A stretch of DNA of 39,877 bases from a virus, in the IMG/VR virus record IMGVR_UViG_3300035670_000549, positions 1-39,877 of that record. The stretch is one strand, 5' to 3'. The notes under the pieces are model-generated. The model was given only the letters and a program-made list of their open reading frames with translations. It ran no database searches and was not told the origin of the DNA. Below are positions 14,267 to 21,625 of the stretch, one piece after another; positions within the stretch are counted from its first letter, which is position 1, and the number at the start of each line of letters is the position of its first letter. The position numbers and the translations under genes are program-made.

Positions 14267-15467
14267 TGTTAAAACATATCGCAAAATTATTTTTAACGAC
14301 CTGATTTATAATATTCAGGACGCCAAAACCCGTTTCGTCATGAATTACGGAGGGGCCGGATCAGGTAAATCATTCACCCAAGCGCAACATGAGGTCCTTT
14401 CTGCATTTGAGAAAAAAGAAATTATCCTGGTAATCCGAAAATTTGGGACAACATTAGCCGATTCAGTTGTTCGTTTGGTGAACTCGATAATACAAGATTT
14501 CGAATTATCAGCTCACGTAAATGAAAACAAATCTTCCAGGACACACTATTTTGACAATGGCAGCGAAATCATATTCAAGGGATTGGATGATCCTGAAAAG
14601 ATCAAATCAATTCACGGAGTTACGCGGGTTTGGATTGAAGAAGCCTCTGAACTTTCATTTGAAGATTTTAAGCAGTTAAACCTTAGGCTCAGGGGCCGCG
14701 AAAACCTGCAAATGACGCTTACGTTTAACCCGATTGACACAGAGCATTGGATTAATAAGCATTTCTTTTTAACGCCGGAAATTGCTGAAAAAACGACTTT
14801 CATAAAGACAACCTACAAAGATAACCGGTTCATTGATGATGCTTATAAACTCGAACTTGAAAGCTACAAAACCATTGATGAGAATTACTACCGGATTTAC
14901 GTCAAAGGCGATTGGGGGCTTGCATCGAAAGGCAGGATATTTCCTATTTGGGAAACTATTGATACTTTCCCGGAGATAGATGGGTGGTGGTTAGGGTTGG
15001 ACTTTGGCTATTCAAGTGATCCCTGCGCGATTGTGAAATTCCTTCCGGTAAACGATAGGATTTACTTGCACGAGGTTTGCTATCAAAAAGAATTACTCAA
15101 CTCGGATATTGCCCGGATAATTAAGCAATCAGGATATTCCGGTCAGCCTGTTGTATGTGATTCTGCAGAGCCGAAAAGTATAGCCGAACTCCGGTTGCTT
15201 GGAATAAACGCTATTCCGGCAGATAAGGGACCAGGTTCTGTAAATCACGGAATCGACTACCTGAAAAGTAAAAAAATACTCGTAACTTCGCAAAGTAAGA
15301 ATATCCAACGGGAGAATATGTTCTATTGTTGGAAAATACGCAAGGACGGCGAAATTGTGAACGTACCGGAAGATCGCTTTAATCACGCCATTGATGCGAT
15401 AAGATACGCAGCAGGATTGAACCGCAGCAGGATAGGATTACAAAAGAAATCAACGTTTGATTATTAA
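14256..15467 (+). CDS. terL: Terminase large subunit (Terminase_3/PBSX type), 403 aa
   Basis: ATPase-nuclease that translocates DNA into the prohead. Walker A GGAGSGKS (32-39), an IRKFGTTLADSVV motif (60-72) and Walker B VWIEEASEL (125-133) make up the motor. The coupling-type TLTFNPID follows. The RNase H-like nuclease shows LDFGYSSDPCAIVKF (about 247-261), VCDSAEPKSIAELR (about 299-312) and FNHAIDAIRYA near the C-terminus, giving the three acidic residues. Length is typical. Confidence 0.95.
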   Translation: MDLDVKTYRKIIFNDLIYNIQDAKTRFVMNYGGAGSGKSFTQAQHEVLSAFEKKEIILVIRKFGTTLADSVVRLVNSIIQDFELSAHVNENKSSRTHYFDNGSEIIFKGLDDPEKIKSIHGVTRVWIEEASELSFEDFKQLNLRLRGRENLQMTLTFNPIDTEHWINKHFFLTPEIAEKTTFIKTTYKDNRFIDDAYKLELESYKTIDENYYRIYVKGDWGLASKGRIFPIWETIDTFPEIDGWWLGLDFGYSSDPCAIVKFLPVNDRIYLHEVCYQKELLNSDIARIIKQSGYSGQPVVCDSAEPKSIAELRLLGINAIPADKGPGSVNHGIDYLKSKKILVTSQSKNIQRENMFYCWKIRKDGEIVNVPEDRFNHAIDAIRYAAGLNRSRIGLQKKSTFDY

Positions 15468-15475
15468 TTAACGAC

Positions 15476-16792
15476 ATGAAAATATTTGATCTTTTCAAAA
15501 CAAAAGCGGCCCCTAAATTGGACATAAATCTGCAAGACTTCATGCGGGCCATGTATTCGTACAATATCACTGCCGGAGTGGGTATTCCGATACCTGACAA
15601 AGCGGAAAGCTATATCAATGACGGATACGCGGGAAATGCTGACGTGTTCAGCATTATCAGCAAGATCAATAATATGAGCAAGCAGGGAAGGATTAGATTG
15701 GTTCAAAAGAACTCAAACGGAAAAAGTGCTGAGGTTACAGGTCACCCGCTGAATGATTTTCTATACATGGTCAATCCAGGGATGTCATTTCAAATGTTTT
15801 GGACTGCAACACACATTTATAAATTGGCGGTCGGTAATTCGTATTGGTATAAACCGCTAATCGGCATTGGGAAGGATGCCATGAAAACAAATGAAATACA
15901 TCTCATGCCAGCACAGTTTACGGAGGTGATTACCGGCGATTGGTTGGAACCAGTCAAAGCATATCAGCTTAATTTCACTCCGGCGATTGAACTTGAGAAA
16001 GAAAAGGTTTTCCATCAGAAGTTTTTTGATCCACGTTTTGACCAAACGTTTTTCATCTACGGATTATCCCCGATTAAGGCAGCCGCCCAGGTCGTTTCAA
16101 AATTAAACCAGTCCGAGATAACACAGCAGAAAGCATTTGAGAACAGCTCACCGCCTTATATCCTTTTCCGCAAAAACACTAATGAAGGATATTATGAAGG
16201 CATGACAAAAGAGCAACAGAATGATTTTAAAAAGCAATTAGCCGAATACTCAAAGGATGCTCAAAAGGGAAAGCCGATGGTAACACGCTTTGAACCTGAC
16301 ATTATCAAATTAGGCGTTTCTCCGGTTGACCTGGGGATGATCGAAAGTTCTGCAGACGGTTTACGTAAGCTTTGCAACATTTACCAATTCCCCTCCGTGT
16401 TGATGAATGATAACGCGGCATCGACTTACAACAACATTTCAACGGCAAGGAAAGCGGCATGGACTGATTGTTTAATTCCGCTAAATAAAGAATTTGCCCA
16501 CGACCTTACATATTTCCTGACAGCAGGCATACAGGAATATGAACCGTTTTATTTTGAATATGATACGTCCGAGGTTGACGAATTACAAGAAGGACTGAAA
16601 ACCAAAGTAGATTGGATGCGATTGGCCGGATGGTCAAAGAACGAAATCAGGGAAGCTACAGGCCAGGAAAGGGTAGAAAATCCGATTATGGATGAGCCAA
16701 TTTTCAATCAGGGCGAAATTCCGTTATCAGATATGACACTTTTGCCGGAAGAAAGTAAGGATTTTGTTGATTATTTGCCGAAAAATGCTTAA
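15476..16792 (+). CDS. Portal protein (HK97/phage_portal type), 438 aa
   Basis: Dodecameric head vertex protein through which DNA passes. Recognised by order after TerL, length, and family stretches: FSIISKINNMSKQGRIRLVQ, GHPLNDFLYMVNPG, AVGNSYWYKPL, IYGLSPIKAAAQVV, and the clip/stem region LRKLCNIYQFPSVLMND followed by ISTARKAAWTDCLIPL. The C-terminus (EIRE..GQERVENPIMDEP) is the usual acidic end. An accessory gene island follows instead of the minor head protein. Confidence 0.9.
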   Translation: MKIFDLFKTKAAPKLDINLQDFMRAMYSYNITAGVGIPIPDKAESYINDGYAGNADVFSIISKINNMSKQGRIRLVQKNSNGKSAEVTGHPLNDFLYMVNPGMSFQMFWTATHIYKLAVGNSYWYKPLIGIGKDAMKTNEIHLMPAQFTEVITGDWLEPVKAYQLNFTPAIELEKEKVFHQKFFDPRFDQTFFIYGLSPIKAAAQVVSKLNQSEITQQKAFENSSPPYILFRKNTNEGYYEGMTKEQQNDFKKQLAEYSKDAQKGKPMVTRFEPDIIKLGVSPVDLGMIESSADGLRKLCNIYQFPSVLMNDNAASTYNNISTARKAAWTDCLIPLNKEFAHDLTYFLTAGIQEYEPFYFEYDTSEVDELQEGLKTKVDWMRLAGWSKNEIREATGQERVENPIMDEPIFNQGEIPLSDMTLLPEESKDFVDYLPKNA

Positions 16793-16797
16793 CTTTG
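16763..16797 (+). promoter_or_regulatory. Promoter of the first accessory island
   Basis: TAACTTTG (16790-16797) spans the portal stop codon. TTTG at 16763-16766 is 23 nt upstream, slightly long for the Bacteroidota -33/-7 pair. It would transcribe the small genes from 16828 independently of the late structural genes. Confidence 0.6.
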
Positions 16798-16814
16798 TTA
16801 GAAATATAAAACTT

Positions 16815-16838
16815 AAAACATTAAGAGATGAAAACAGC
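16815..16838 (+). repeat. 24-bp direct repeat across a start codon, copy 1
   Basis: Identical to 17006-17029. It starts AAAACATTAAGAGATG and continues into the first codons, so it covers the leader, the ATG and four codons (MKTA) of the gene at 16828. The repeat suggests cassette-like duplication of a translation start. Confidence 0.9.
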
Positions 16839-17022
16839 AGAATTTATTCCTAACATGAGGTGTTTGTATTACCATACAGTCCCAAACGTTTATGGTGACA
16901 CATCGGCTATTTGTGATTGCGAAACATTACAACAGGCCAAAGAGATTATTAAATCATCAGGTATTGATCAACGGATGATAGTGATCCAAAATGGAAAAAT
17001 AATTAAAAACATTAAGAGATGA
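16828..17022 (+). CDS. Small hypothetical protein, 64 aa
   Basis: First gene of the portal-to-MuF island. The product begins MKTAEFIPNMRCLYYHTVPN and contains CETLQQAKEIIKSSGIDQRM, a layout common in small phage proteins that present a strand-helix-strand fold. No family recognised. It overlaps the next gene by 4 nt, and both genes start inside the same 24-bp repeat. Confidence 0.65.
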   Translation: MKTAEFIPNMRCLYYHTVPNVYGDTSAICDCETLQQAKEIIKSSGIDQRMIVIQNGKIIKNIKR

Positions 17023-17029
17023 AAACAGC
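17006..17029 (+). repeat. 24-bp direct repeat across a start codon, copy 2
   Basis: Second copy of 16815-16838, 191 nt further on. It includes the ATG at 17019 and the same first four residues, MKTA. Confidence 0.9.
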
Positions 17030-17198
17030 CAAAAAAGCATTAGTTGAAATTACAGACGATGACATTGCAACTATCGAAAAAATGCACGATAGGTTAATGG
17101 ATGATCAAGGATTTTATTGTTCTTTGCTTGAAAAATCAAGAATACTTACACATAAGATGTATAGAGCTGTTTATGATCAAGAAAAACAAAAGAGATGA
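17019..17198 (+). CDS. Small helical hypothetical protein, 59 aa
   Basis: A 59-aa product beginning MKTAKKALVEITDDDIATIE, then a likely helical hairpin (KMHDRLMDDQGFYCSLLEKS). It overlaps the genes on both sides by 4 nt (ATGA type), which supports it as a real gene. Function unknown. Confidence 0.6.
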   Translation: MKTAKKALVEITDDDIATIEKMHDRLMDDQGFYCSLLEKSRILTHKMYRAVYDQEKQKR

Positions 17199-17389
17199 AA
17201 ACAATAAAGATTATTTTAGGTGTTTTGGTGGCATTTGCGCTGCCTTATTTAATTGGCAGTTTTTTTATTGACTGCGAAAGACCGATAGACTATTTAGCTG
17301 CATGGGCATTAGGCACTGGACTTGTAGCTATGATCGCCGTAATTGTTTTAGGAGTTGTTGAAATAATTGAAAAAATAGAAAACTTATGA
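17195..17389 (+). CDS. Two-helix membrane protein, 64 aa
   Basis: Two hydrophobic spans, about residues 4-24 (IKIILGVLVAFALPYLIGSFF) and 34-56 (AAWALGTGLVAMIAVIVLGV), joined by a short loop DCERPIDY. A small phage membrane protein in a non-lysis location may act in superinfection exclusion or host membrane interference. That is inference from topology and context. ATGA overlaps at both ends. Confidence 0.65.
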   Translation: MKTIKIILGVLVAFALPYLIGSFFIDCERPIDYLAAWALGTGLVAMIAVIVLGVVEIIEKIENL

Positions 17390-17769
17390 AAACAATCACG
17401 TTAGAAGATGGAAGAAAAATCAGTATTTCGGAAGAGGAATACAACAAGCTGGCTGAAAGGAAGCCGACTTTGGAAGATATATTAAAAAGCTATTATGGCA
17501 GTAATGCTGTGTGGATTACGGACGAAGAACAAAATAAATTTGCATCTATCCGTGACATGATCCTTGTTGCAAAACACCTGAACGGCGACTGGGATGCGAA
17601 AAATGCAGAAAAGTGGTTTGAGTTGTTTTACAATGATTATGATAAAAAAATTGAAATTGGCTTATTTCGTTATACAAAGACATCATTTGCCCGCTTCAAA
17701 GACCGCGACACGGCTGAACTTGCAATTGAAATCCTCGGCGAAGGAACCATTAAAACGGCGTTGCTATGA
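17386..17769 (+). CDS. Hypothetical protein, 127 aa
   Basis: Soluble protein. The N-terminus MKTITLEDGRKISISEEEYN is a short beta hairpin plus helix seen at the start of many phage accessory proteins. The body (AKHLNGDWDAKNAEKWFELF onward, then RFKDRDTAELAIEILGEGTI) resembles small proteins of unknown function common in phages and mobile elements; I cannot name the family. ATGA overlaps at both ends. Confidence 0.65.
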   Translation: MKTITLEDGRKISISEEEYNKLAERKPTLEDILKSYYGSNAVWITDEEQNKFASIRDMILVAKHLNGDWDAKNAEKWFELFYNDYDKKIEIGLFRYTKTSFARFKDRDTAELAIEILGEGTIKTALL

Positions 17770-17963
17770 AACGCGAAATCGGATATTATAAAGTAAAACG
17801 CCAATATCAACCGCCGGAAGTGGGGTATTATACTTGCCACATAACGTGCGGTGTTGAGATTGAATTTTGGCTGCTGATTGCTGATCAAAACCGTTACAAA
17901 GATTTCGACTTTGAAAGCATTGATGAGAAACAAATTGTGTTAACGAAAAAAAGAAAATCATGA
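17766..17963 (+). CDS. Small hypothetical protein, 65 aa
   Basis: A 65-aa predicted beta-rich protein (EIGYYKVKRQYQPPEVGYYT and CGVEIEFWLLIADQN). It overlaps its neighbours by 4 nt on each side. No family recognised. Confidence 0.6.
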   Translation: MKREIGYYKVKRQYQPPEVGYYTCHITCGVEIEFWLLIADQNRYKDFDFESIDEKQIVLTKKRKS

Positions 17964-18058
17964 AATCCTGCCAAAACTGCCGTAAATATCCCTGTAATTT
18001 TTCAGGGTACTTTGAGAAGATGAAAATTAATAGTTGTCCTGACTACGCAAAAAAATGA
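17960..18058 (+). CDS. Cysteine-knuckle micro-protein, 32 aa
   Basis: A 32-aa frame beginning MKSCQNCRKYPCNFSGYFEK, with SCPDYAKK at the end. Four cysteines (CQNC, C, C) could bind one zinc. ATGA overlaps with both neighbours support its reality despite the size. Confidence 0.55.
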   Translation: MKSCQNCRKYPCNFSGYFEKMKINSCPDYAKK

Positions 18059-18579
18059 AAAAATATTTTATAAAAATAGACTTGCGAACAATTCGCAAGA
18101 ATCCAAACGCCGGATCACAAACAACTTATATTCCGGGAAGAAGCACAATAAGATTTACCGGATCAAAATTACCATCATGCCTTGTTGAAGGTGTGAACTG
18201 CTTTATAACGGAGTGGGTTTCTGATCAAAACGGAACAGAGATTAATGGAGTAATAAATGGCTCACTTACGGAAGAACAAATACTAATCATAAAAAAAGAA
18301 ACACCTGATTTTTATATTGAATTTGAAAGGGAAGTAATAACATATAATCATCTTCCTGAACCGGATTACTTTTATGGATATTGCAAAACAAAAGTGAAAT
18401 GTAATTATTGTGGAAGAATATTTAAATACGATAGACTAAATAATCACCATTGGGATGGAGAAACTTTTTTAGATCATTATTGCCCTTATTGTGAAGAGCC
18501 TGAATGTTGTGAAATTGAATATGAAGATATTGAAGATGCTTTAAAAAGAAAAAATGAACGCAGCACAAAAACGATTTGA
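18055..18579 (+). CDS. Zinc-finger hypothetical protein, 174 aa
   Basis: The N-terminal 100 residues are beta-rich (RSTIRFTGSKLPSCLVEGVN). The C-terminal part carries KCNYCGRIFKYDRL (about 117-130) and HYCPYCEEPECCEIE (about 144-158). These are two CxxC knuckles separated by about 28 residues with a His pair between, a zinc-ribbon-like arrangement. The gene overlaps the minor head gene by 26 nt, showing that the island is stitched directly onto the head operon. Confidence 0.65.
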   Translation: MKKYFIKIDLRTIRKNPNAGSQTTYIPGRSTIRFTGSKLPSCLVEGVNCFITEWVSDQNGTEINGVINGSLTEEQILIIKKETPDFYIEFEREVITYNHLPEPDYFYGYCKTKVKCNYCGRIFKYDRLNNHHWDGETFLDHYCPYCEEPECCEIEYEDIEDALKRKNERSTKTI

Positions 18580-19303
18580 AAAGCAAGTCATCCGCAAAAG
18601 AAACCGACTGGAAAAGAAAGGTCAAAGAATGGCATATCGTGCGTTATTAGCGCAAATCCCTGTCGAAATATACACGGTCGATGGAGCAGTCCGGCAAATG
18701 GAATCTGTCAACGATGAGCCGATCAAAGCGTTTTTCAAGAAGTACTACGGCATGGCAGGAAAGGAAATCGGGATGATGTACTTTCAGTTCATGCAAAAGA
18801 AAGACGAATTTCTCGAAAATGTTTTTTTGGCTGAAATGGAAAGATATGCACTTGAGGAGGCCGGCTATCGTATTGTCGAGATCACAAAGACAACGCGCGA
18901 ATTACTGATTAGTGCAACAAGGGAAGCCGTATTTCAGGCAAACAGTCAGGGGCTTGGGGTTGAGAAAACAAAGAACCTTATTTTGGAATATTGCCGTGAT
19001 GCGATCAAACCTTCCAGGGCCAGGGCGATTGCACAAACGGAACTTATCACCGCATCAAATCGGGCAAGTTTCGCAGCAGCCGATAAAACCGGATTAACAT
19101 TCAAGAAATTTTGGTCCACGTCTGGACTGCCGAATATCCGGCCATCGCATTTACAGGCTGAATTTGATAGCATTGGTGGGATAAGTATGGATCAGCCGTT
19201 TTCCAATGGTTTGATGTTCCCAGGTGATCCAGAGGCAAGCAGGGATAGGCCGGAAGAAGTGGTCGGATGCAGGTGTAGTGCGATATTTTTACCTGTATCA
19301 TAG
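18554..19303 (+). CDS. MuF/SPP1 gp7-type minor head protein, 249 aa
   Basis: Head morphogenesis protein bound near the portal, thought to enter the host with DNA or help portal incorporation. Signature in the C-terminal half: ARAIAQTELITASNRASF (about 156-173), FKKFWSTSGLPNIRPSHLQA, then GLMFPGDPEASRDRPEEVVG and CRCSAIFLPVS. This is the His/GDP/VVNCRC-like end of the MuF domain. A basic helical N-terminus precedes it. It stands apart from the portal because of the inserted island. Confidence 0.88.
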   Translation: MNAAQKRFEKQVIRKRNRLEKKGQRMAYRALLAQIPVEIYTVDGAVRQMESVNDEPIKAFFKKYYGMAGKEIGMMYFQFMQKKDEFLENVFLAEMERYALEEAGYRIVEITKTTRELLISATREAVFQANSQGLGVEKTKNLILEYCRDAIKPSRARAIAQTELITASNRASFAAADKTGLTFKKFWSTSGLPNIRPSHLQAEFDSIGGISMDQPFSNGLMFPGDPEASRDRPEEVVGCRCSAIFLPVS

Positions 19304-19323
19304 GAAATCACAAAACTATTTTT

Positions 19324-19331
19324 TAACTTTG
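19324..19331 (+). promoter_or_regulatory. -7 box (TAACTTTG) of the second accessory island
   Basis: TAACTTTG lies 20 nt after the minor head stop and 24 nt before ATG 19355. The -33 position has no clear TTTG. The -7 sequence is the same as at 16790 and 21826. Confidence 0.5.
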
Positions 19332-19354
19332 TTGAAACATTAAAAATAAGAGAG

Positions 19355-19747
19355 ATGGAATCAAAAAATTTATTAGTCGAATTCCTTAAAAAAGAGGGGA
19401 TTTTCGACAAGTTCAAAGAGAACTTTGACCCGGAGTTTGTAGCTGATTGGCTTGGAAAAAAATACACTTTTGATGAATACATTGAAAAATTCAGCAATGA
19501 TCACTGGGGTATTAATTTAGCTTTTTTTTGGGGTGATTCTGTTGATAAGCACGGATACTGGAATGATATTCAAAGCAAATTTGAGGATTTTCTTGAATCC
19601 GTAAACGACAATAAACTCCAATCCGCAATCACCACCCTCGAAACTTACAACTCATGGCGCAGGGGTGCAGAGATTGAACAGCCAAACCCGACAGAGATCG
19701 GGGAGGCTATTGACATTGTTTTAACCGAATTAAAATCAAGATTATGA
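19355..19747 (+). CDS. Hypothetical protein, 130 aa
   Basis: Acidic soluble protein beginning MESKNLLVEFLKKEGIFDKF, with a Trp-rich middle (DHWGINLAFFWGDSVDKHGY). It ends in ELKSRL, the same last residues as the next gene, because both genes finish in a 23-bp repeat. The fold is probably helical. Function unknown. Confidence 0.65.
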   Translation: MESKNLLVEFLKKEGIFDKFKENFDPEFVADWLGKKYTFDEYIEKFSNDHWGINLAFFWGDSVDKHGYWNDIQSKFEDFLESVNDNKLQSAITTLETYNSWRRGAEIEQPNPTEIGEAIDIVLTELKSRL

Positions 19748-19748
19748 A
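19726..19748 (+). repeat. 23-bp direct repeat at a gene junction, copy 1
   Basis: Identical to 20079-20101, 353 nt downstream. It runs from CGAATTAAAATC through the stop of one gene and the ATG of the next (AAGATTATGAA). A repeat spanning a whole gene boundary fits cassette insertion by recombination between junctions. Confidence 0.9.
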
Positions 19749-20100
19749 TTTAAGAGTAGAACATATTTTTGAAAAAAGCTTTAAGAATGATAATTCATTT
19801 AAAGAGAAAGAAAACGTATTTACACTGCTTTCAGGCGGAATAAAATATAATCAACACGAAGTCAGAGAGATATGGCATAGTGGTATTAAATTAGGCATTG
19901 AAACAGGATTGTTTGAGGCAAGTATCGAAGGGAACAGGATTCAATTAGATTCAAATACCCCAGAGGGAAAACATAAGGAATTTTTGATTAAGTTTTATGA
20001 TCTATGTTTTGAGTATGGATGCGGCATACAATATCATCCGAAACACGGATTATGTGTAGTTGATAGATATTTTAAAAACGAATTAAAATCAAGATTATGA
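19744..20100 (+). CDS. Hypothetical protein, 118 aa
   Basis: Soluble protein whose body (LLSGGIKYNQHEVREIWHSG and IKFYDLCFEYGCGIQYHPKH) is an unrecognised mixed fold. It lies exactly between the two 23-bp junction repeats and so looks like one movable cassette. ATGA overlaps at both ends. Confidence 0.65.
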   Translation: MNLRVEHIFEKSFKNDNSFKEKENVFTLLSGGIKYNQHEVREIWHSGIKLGIETGLFEASIEGNRIQLDSNTPEGKHKEFLIKFYDLCFEYGCGIQYHPKHGLCVVDRYFKNELKSRL

Positions 20101-20101
20101 A
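20079..20101 (+). repeat. 23-bp direct repeat at a gene junction, copy 2
   Basis: Second copy of 19726-19748, covering the end of the 118-aa gene and the start of the 79-aa gene. Confidence 0.9.
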
Positions 20102-20336
20102 AATGAAAAAATATTTGGTTTGGGATGCCATAAACTTTGATGCAGAATTTTTTGACGATATTGAATCAGCTAAAAGATGGCTGGAAGAATGCTTTTTTGC
20201 TGATGGGTATTATGCTGATGTTCCTGACATTGAACAATGTGGAATCTTCGAGCTAAAAGTCGGTGTAAAAGTTGACACATCAAAAGAAAGTGAAGGTATT
20301 TGGAGTCATGAGTTTGTAAATGTAAAACCGGAATAA
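20097..20336 (+). CDS. Small acidic hypothetical protein, 79 aa
   Basis: Acidic protein with a strand-helix start (KKYLVWDAINFDAEFFDDIE, SAKRWLEECFF). ATG 20097 is used because it overlaps the upstream stop; ATG 20103 is two codons inside. No family recognised. Small acidic proteins in phage accessory regions are sometimes DNA mimics, but nothing here shows that. Confidence 0.6.
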   Translation: MKMKKYLVWDAINFDAEFFDDIESAKRWLEECFFADGYYADVPDIEQCGIFELKVGVKVDTSKESEGIWSHEFVNVKPE

Positions 20337-20337
20337 T

Positions 20338-20550
20338 ATGAAAGGACCAATAATTCACGTCTATTCAAAAGACGGCAAAATCAAAGTTTTATCTTTCAGG
20401 CAGGCATTGGGAAAACACAACAAGCTGATGAAAGAAGGATGGATTTACACGGCAGTGCTTAATATATTGCAGTTCATTCAGTATTTACACAATGAGTGCA
20501 AAGATGTTGAGGAAGCGGTTAAGGAATTATCAATTCAAAAATCAGAATAA
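20338..20550 (+). CDS. Small hypothetical protein, 70 aa
   Basis: A basic N-terminal half (YSKDGKIKVLSFRQALGKHN) is followed by a helix (NILQFIQYLHNECKDVEEAV). One base separates it from the previous stop. Its last codons fall in a 17-bp repeat shared with the next junction. Confidence 0.6.
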   Translation: MKGPIIHVYSKDGKIKVLSFRQALGKHNKLMKEGWIYTAVLNILQFIQYLHNECKDVEEAVKELSIQKSE

Positions 20551-20555
20551 AATGG
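20539..20555 (+). repeat. 17-bp junction repeat (AAATCAGAATAAAATGG), copy 1
   Basis: Spans the stop of the 70-aa gene and the ATG at 20552. The same 17 bases occur at 20898-20914 at the next gene boundary. Confidence 0.85.
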
Positions 20556-20899
20556 AAGCTATAAGTGAATACAAAGTCGTTACAGCAAGAAAATTACACA
20601 AGTGCGACCTATGTGGTGAAATTATTTTTCCTGGCGAAAAATATGGAACACAGACGCTGAAACACAATTACCTATATCACTGGAAGAATCATCTTAAATG
20701 TGAAGAGCTTGTAATAGCCCTTGACATGGACAATGAATGCGATGAAGGCGTAACGCATGAGGCATTTTATGAAATTATCAGTGAAAAATTCAAAGAAATT
20801 AGTAACGATGAAGATGTAAATTTTCGTGATAAAGCTGATGCGGTGTATCTTAAATATGTGGAATCAAAGAAATTTGGAACAGACATTAAAGAACTTTAA
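20552..20899 (+). CDS. Cysteine-motif (zinc-binding) hypothetical protein, 115 aa
   Basis: Start ATG 20552 (MEAISEYKVV) is taken because it follows the previous stop; a longer frame from 20492 overlaps that gene. The N-terminus has HKCDLCGEIIFPGEKYGT, then HWKNHLKCEEL: a CxxC plus later His/Cys. This matches a zinc-finger layout widespread in phage proteins. The C-terminal half is acidic and helical. Located between two copies of a 17-bp repeat. Confidence 0.65.
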   Translation: MEAISEYKVVTARKLHKCDLCGEIIFPGEKYGTQTLKHNYLYHWKNHLKCEELVIALDMDNECDEGVTHEAFYEIISEKFKEISNDEDVNFRDKADAVYLKYVESKKFGTDIKEL

Positions 20900-20914
20900 A
20901 TCAGAATAAAATGG
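20898..20914 (+). repeat. 17-bp junction repeat, copy 2
   Basis: Second copy of 20539-20555, spanning the end of the 115-aa gene and the ATG at 20911. Confidence 0.85.
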
Positions 20915-21126
20915 CATACTTGTTTATCGACAAAAAAGGAAAAGAAGTTATAGTTTCTGAACTTGTAAAAAGAAACGATGGATACTTTTTTGATCCATCA
21001 CGCGCCGAAATGATCAAACTCCCTACCGGGACGATTGAAAAACTCATCGGTCACAAACTAACTTGGGAAGATGAGCCGGTTGAGTTGACAGAGGAAATTA
21101 TTAACGGAAAAACAACTGAACCATGA
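20911..21126 (+). CDS. Small hypothetical protein, 71 aa
   Basis: A 71-aa protein, beta-rich at the start (AYLFIDKKGKEVIVSELVKR), with an acidic C-terminus (EDEPVELTEEIINGKTTEP). It overlaps the next gene by 4 nt. No family recognised. Confidence 0.6.
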   Translation: MAYLFIDKKGKEVIVSELVKRNDGYFFDPSRAEMIKLPTGTIEKLIGHKLTWEDEPVELTEEIINGKTTEP

Positions 21127-21380
21127 AAAACAAAAAAACACTTAATTGTAATGGAATTTTACCGTGTGTCATGCACTGTGGTAACGTTAGAATGTGGCAA
21201 ATAGATAGTGTGTTGACTGGAACACGATACAAAATTGAAGTAAAAAAATGGTATGGTTGGGTTGGGCCGTCAATTTCTTACTCAGAAGATGGGCAATTTT
21301 ACGATAAAAAAGAAGCTGATAAGTGGTTTGACTATTTGTCAGGCAATAAGGATAAAAAGAAACTGATTGCAATATCATAA
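21123..21380 (+). CDS. Small hypothetical protein, 85 aa
   Basis: A basic 85-aa protein with CNGILPCVMHCGNVRMWQID near the N-terminus and FYDKKEADKWFDYLSGNKDK near the C-terminus. Three cysteines do not make a clear metal site. No family recognised. Confidence 0.6.
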   Translation: MKNKKTLNCNGILPCVMHCGNVRMWQIDSVLTGTRYKIEVKKWYGWVGPSISYSEDGQFYDKKEADKWFDYLSGNKDKKKLIAIS

Positions 21381-21432
21381 AATTGTAACAAAAAGAAATA
21401 TAAGTGCTTAATTAATCAAAACAAACTAAATC

Positions 21433-21573
21433 ATGAAGCCAGCATGCAATCACAAACAGACATATATGTCCTATGTAGCGCGGCACGAATGGGCAGAGCG
21501 AAAGATCAAGCAAGGACACAAACAAAGGCAGTGTCCGGTGTGCAAAAAGTGGTTTTTTAAGTGTGAAATGTAA
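21433..21573 (+). CDS. Zinc-knuckle micro-protein, 46 aa
   Basis: A 46-aa basic protein, MKPACNHKQTYMSYVARHEW to the end KCEM, with C5-x-H7 and QCPVCKKWFFKC (about 33-44), enough ligands for one zinc ion. This class of mini zinc protein recurs in Bacteroidota phages. It is the last gene of the second island. Confidence 0.65.
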   Translation: MKPACNHKQTYMSYVARHEWAERKIKQGHKQRQCPVCKKWFFKCEM

Positions 21574-21616
21574 ACTCAAAAAATGCGACAACTGAAAAAA
21601 AGATGAATAATATTGT

Positions 21617-21624
21617 TATCTTTG
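21617..21624 (+). promoter_or_regulatory. Bacteroidota -7 box (TATCTTTG) for a short transcript
   Basis: TATCTTTG, the same -7 sequence as at 4872 and 11430, lies in a non-coding gap 43 nt after the last island gene. No TTTG at -33. About 43 nt downstream an intrinsic terminator begins, so the product would be a short RNA. Confidence 0.6.
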
Positions 21625-21625
21625 C

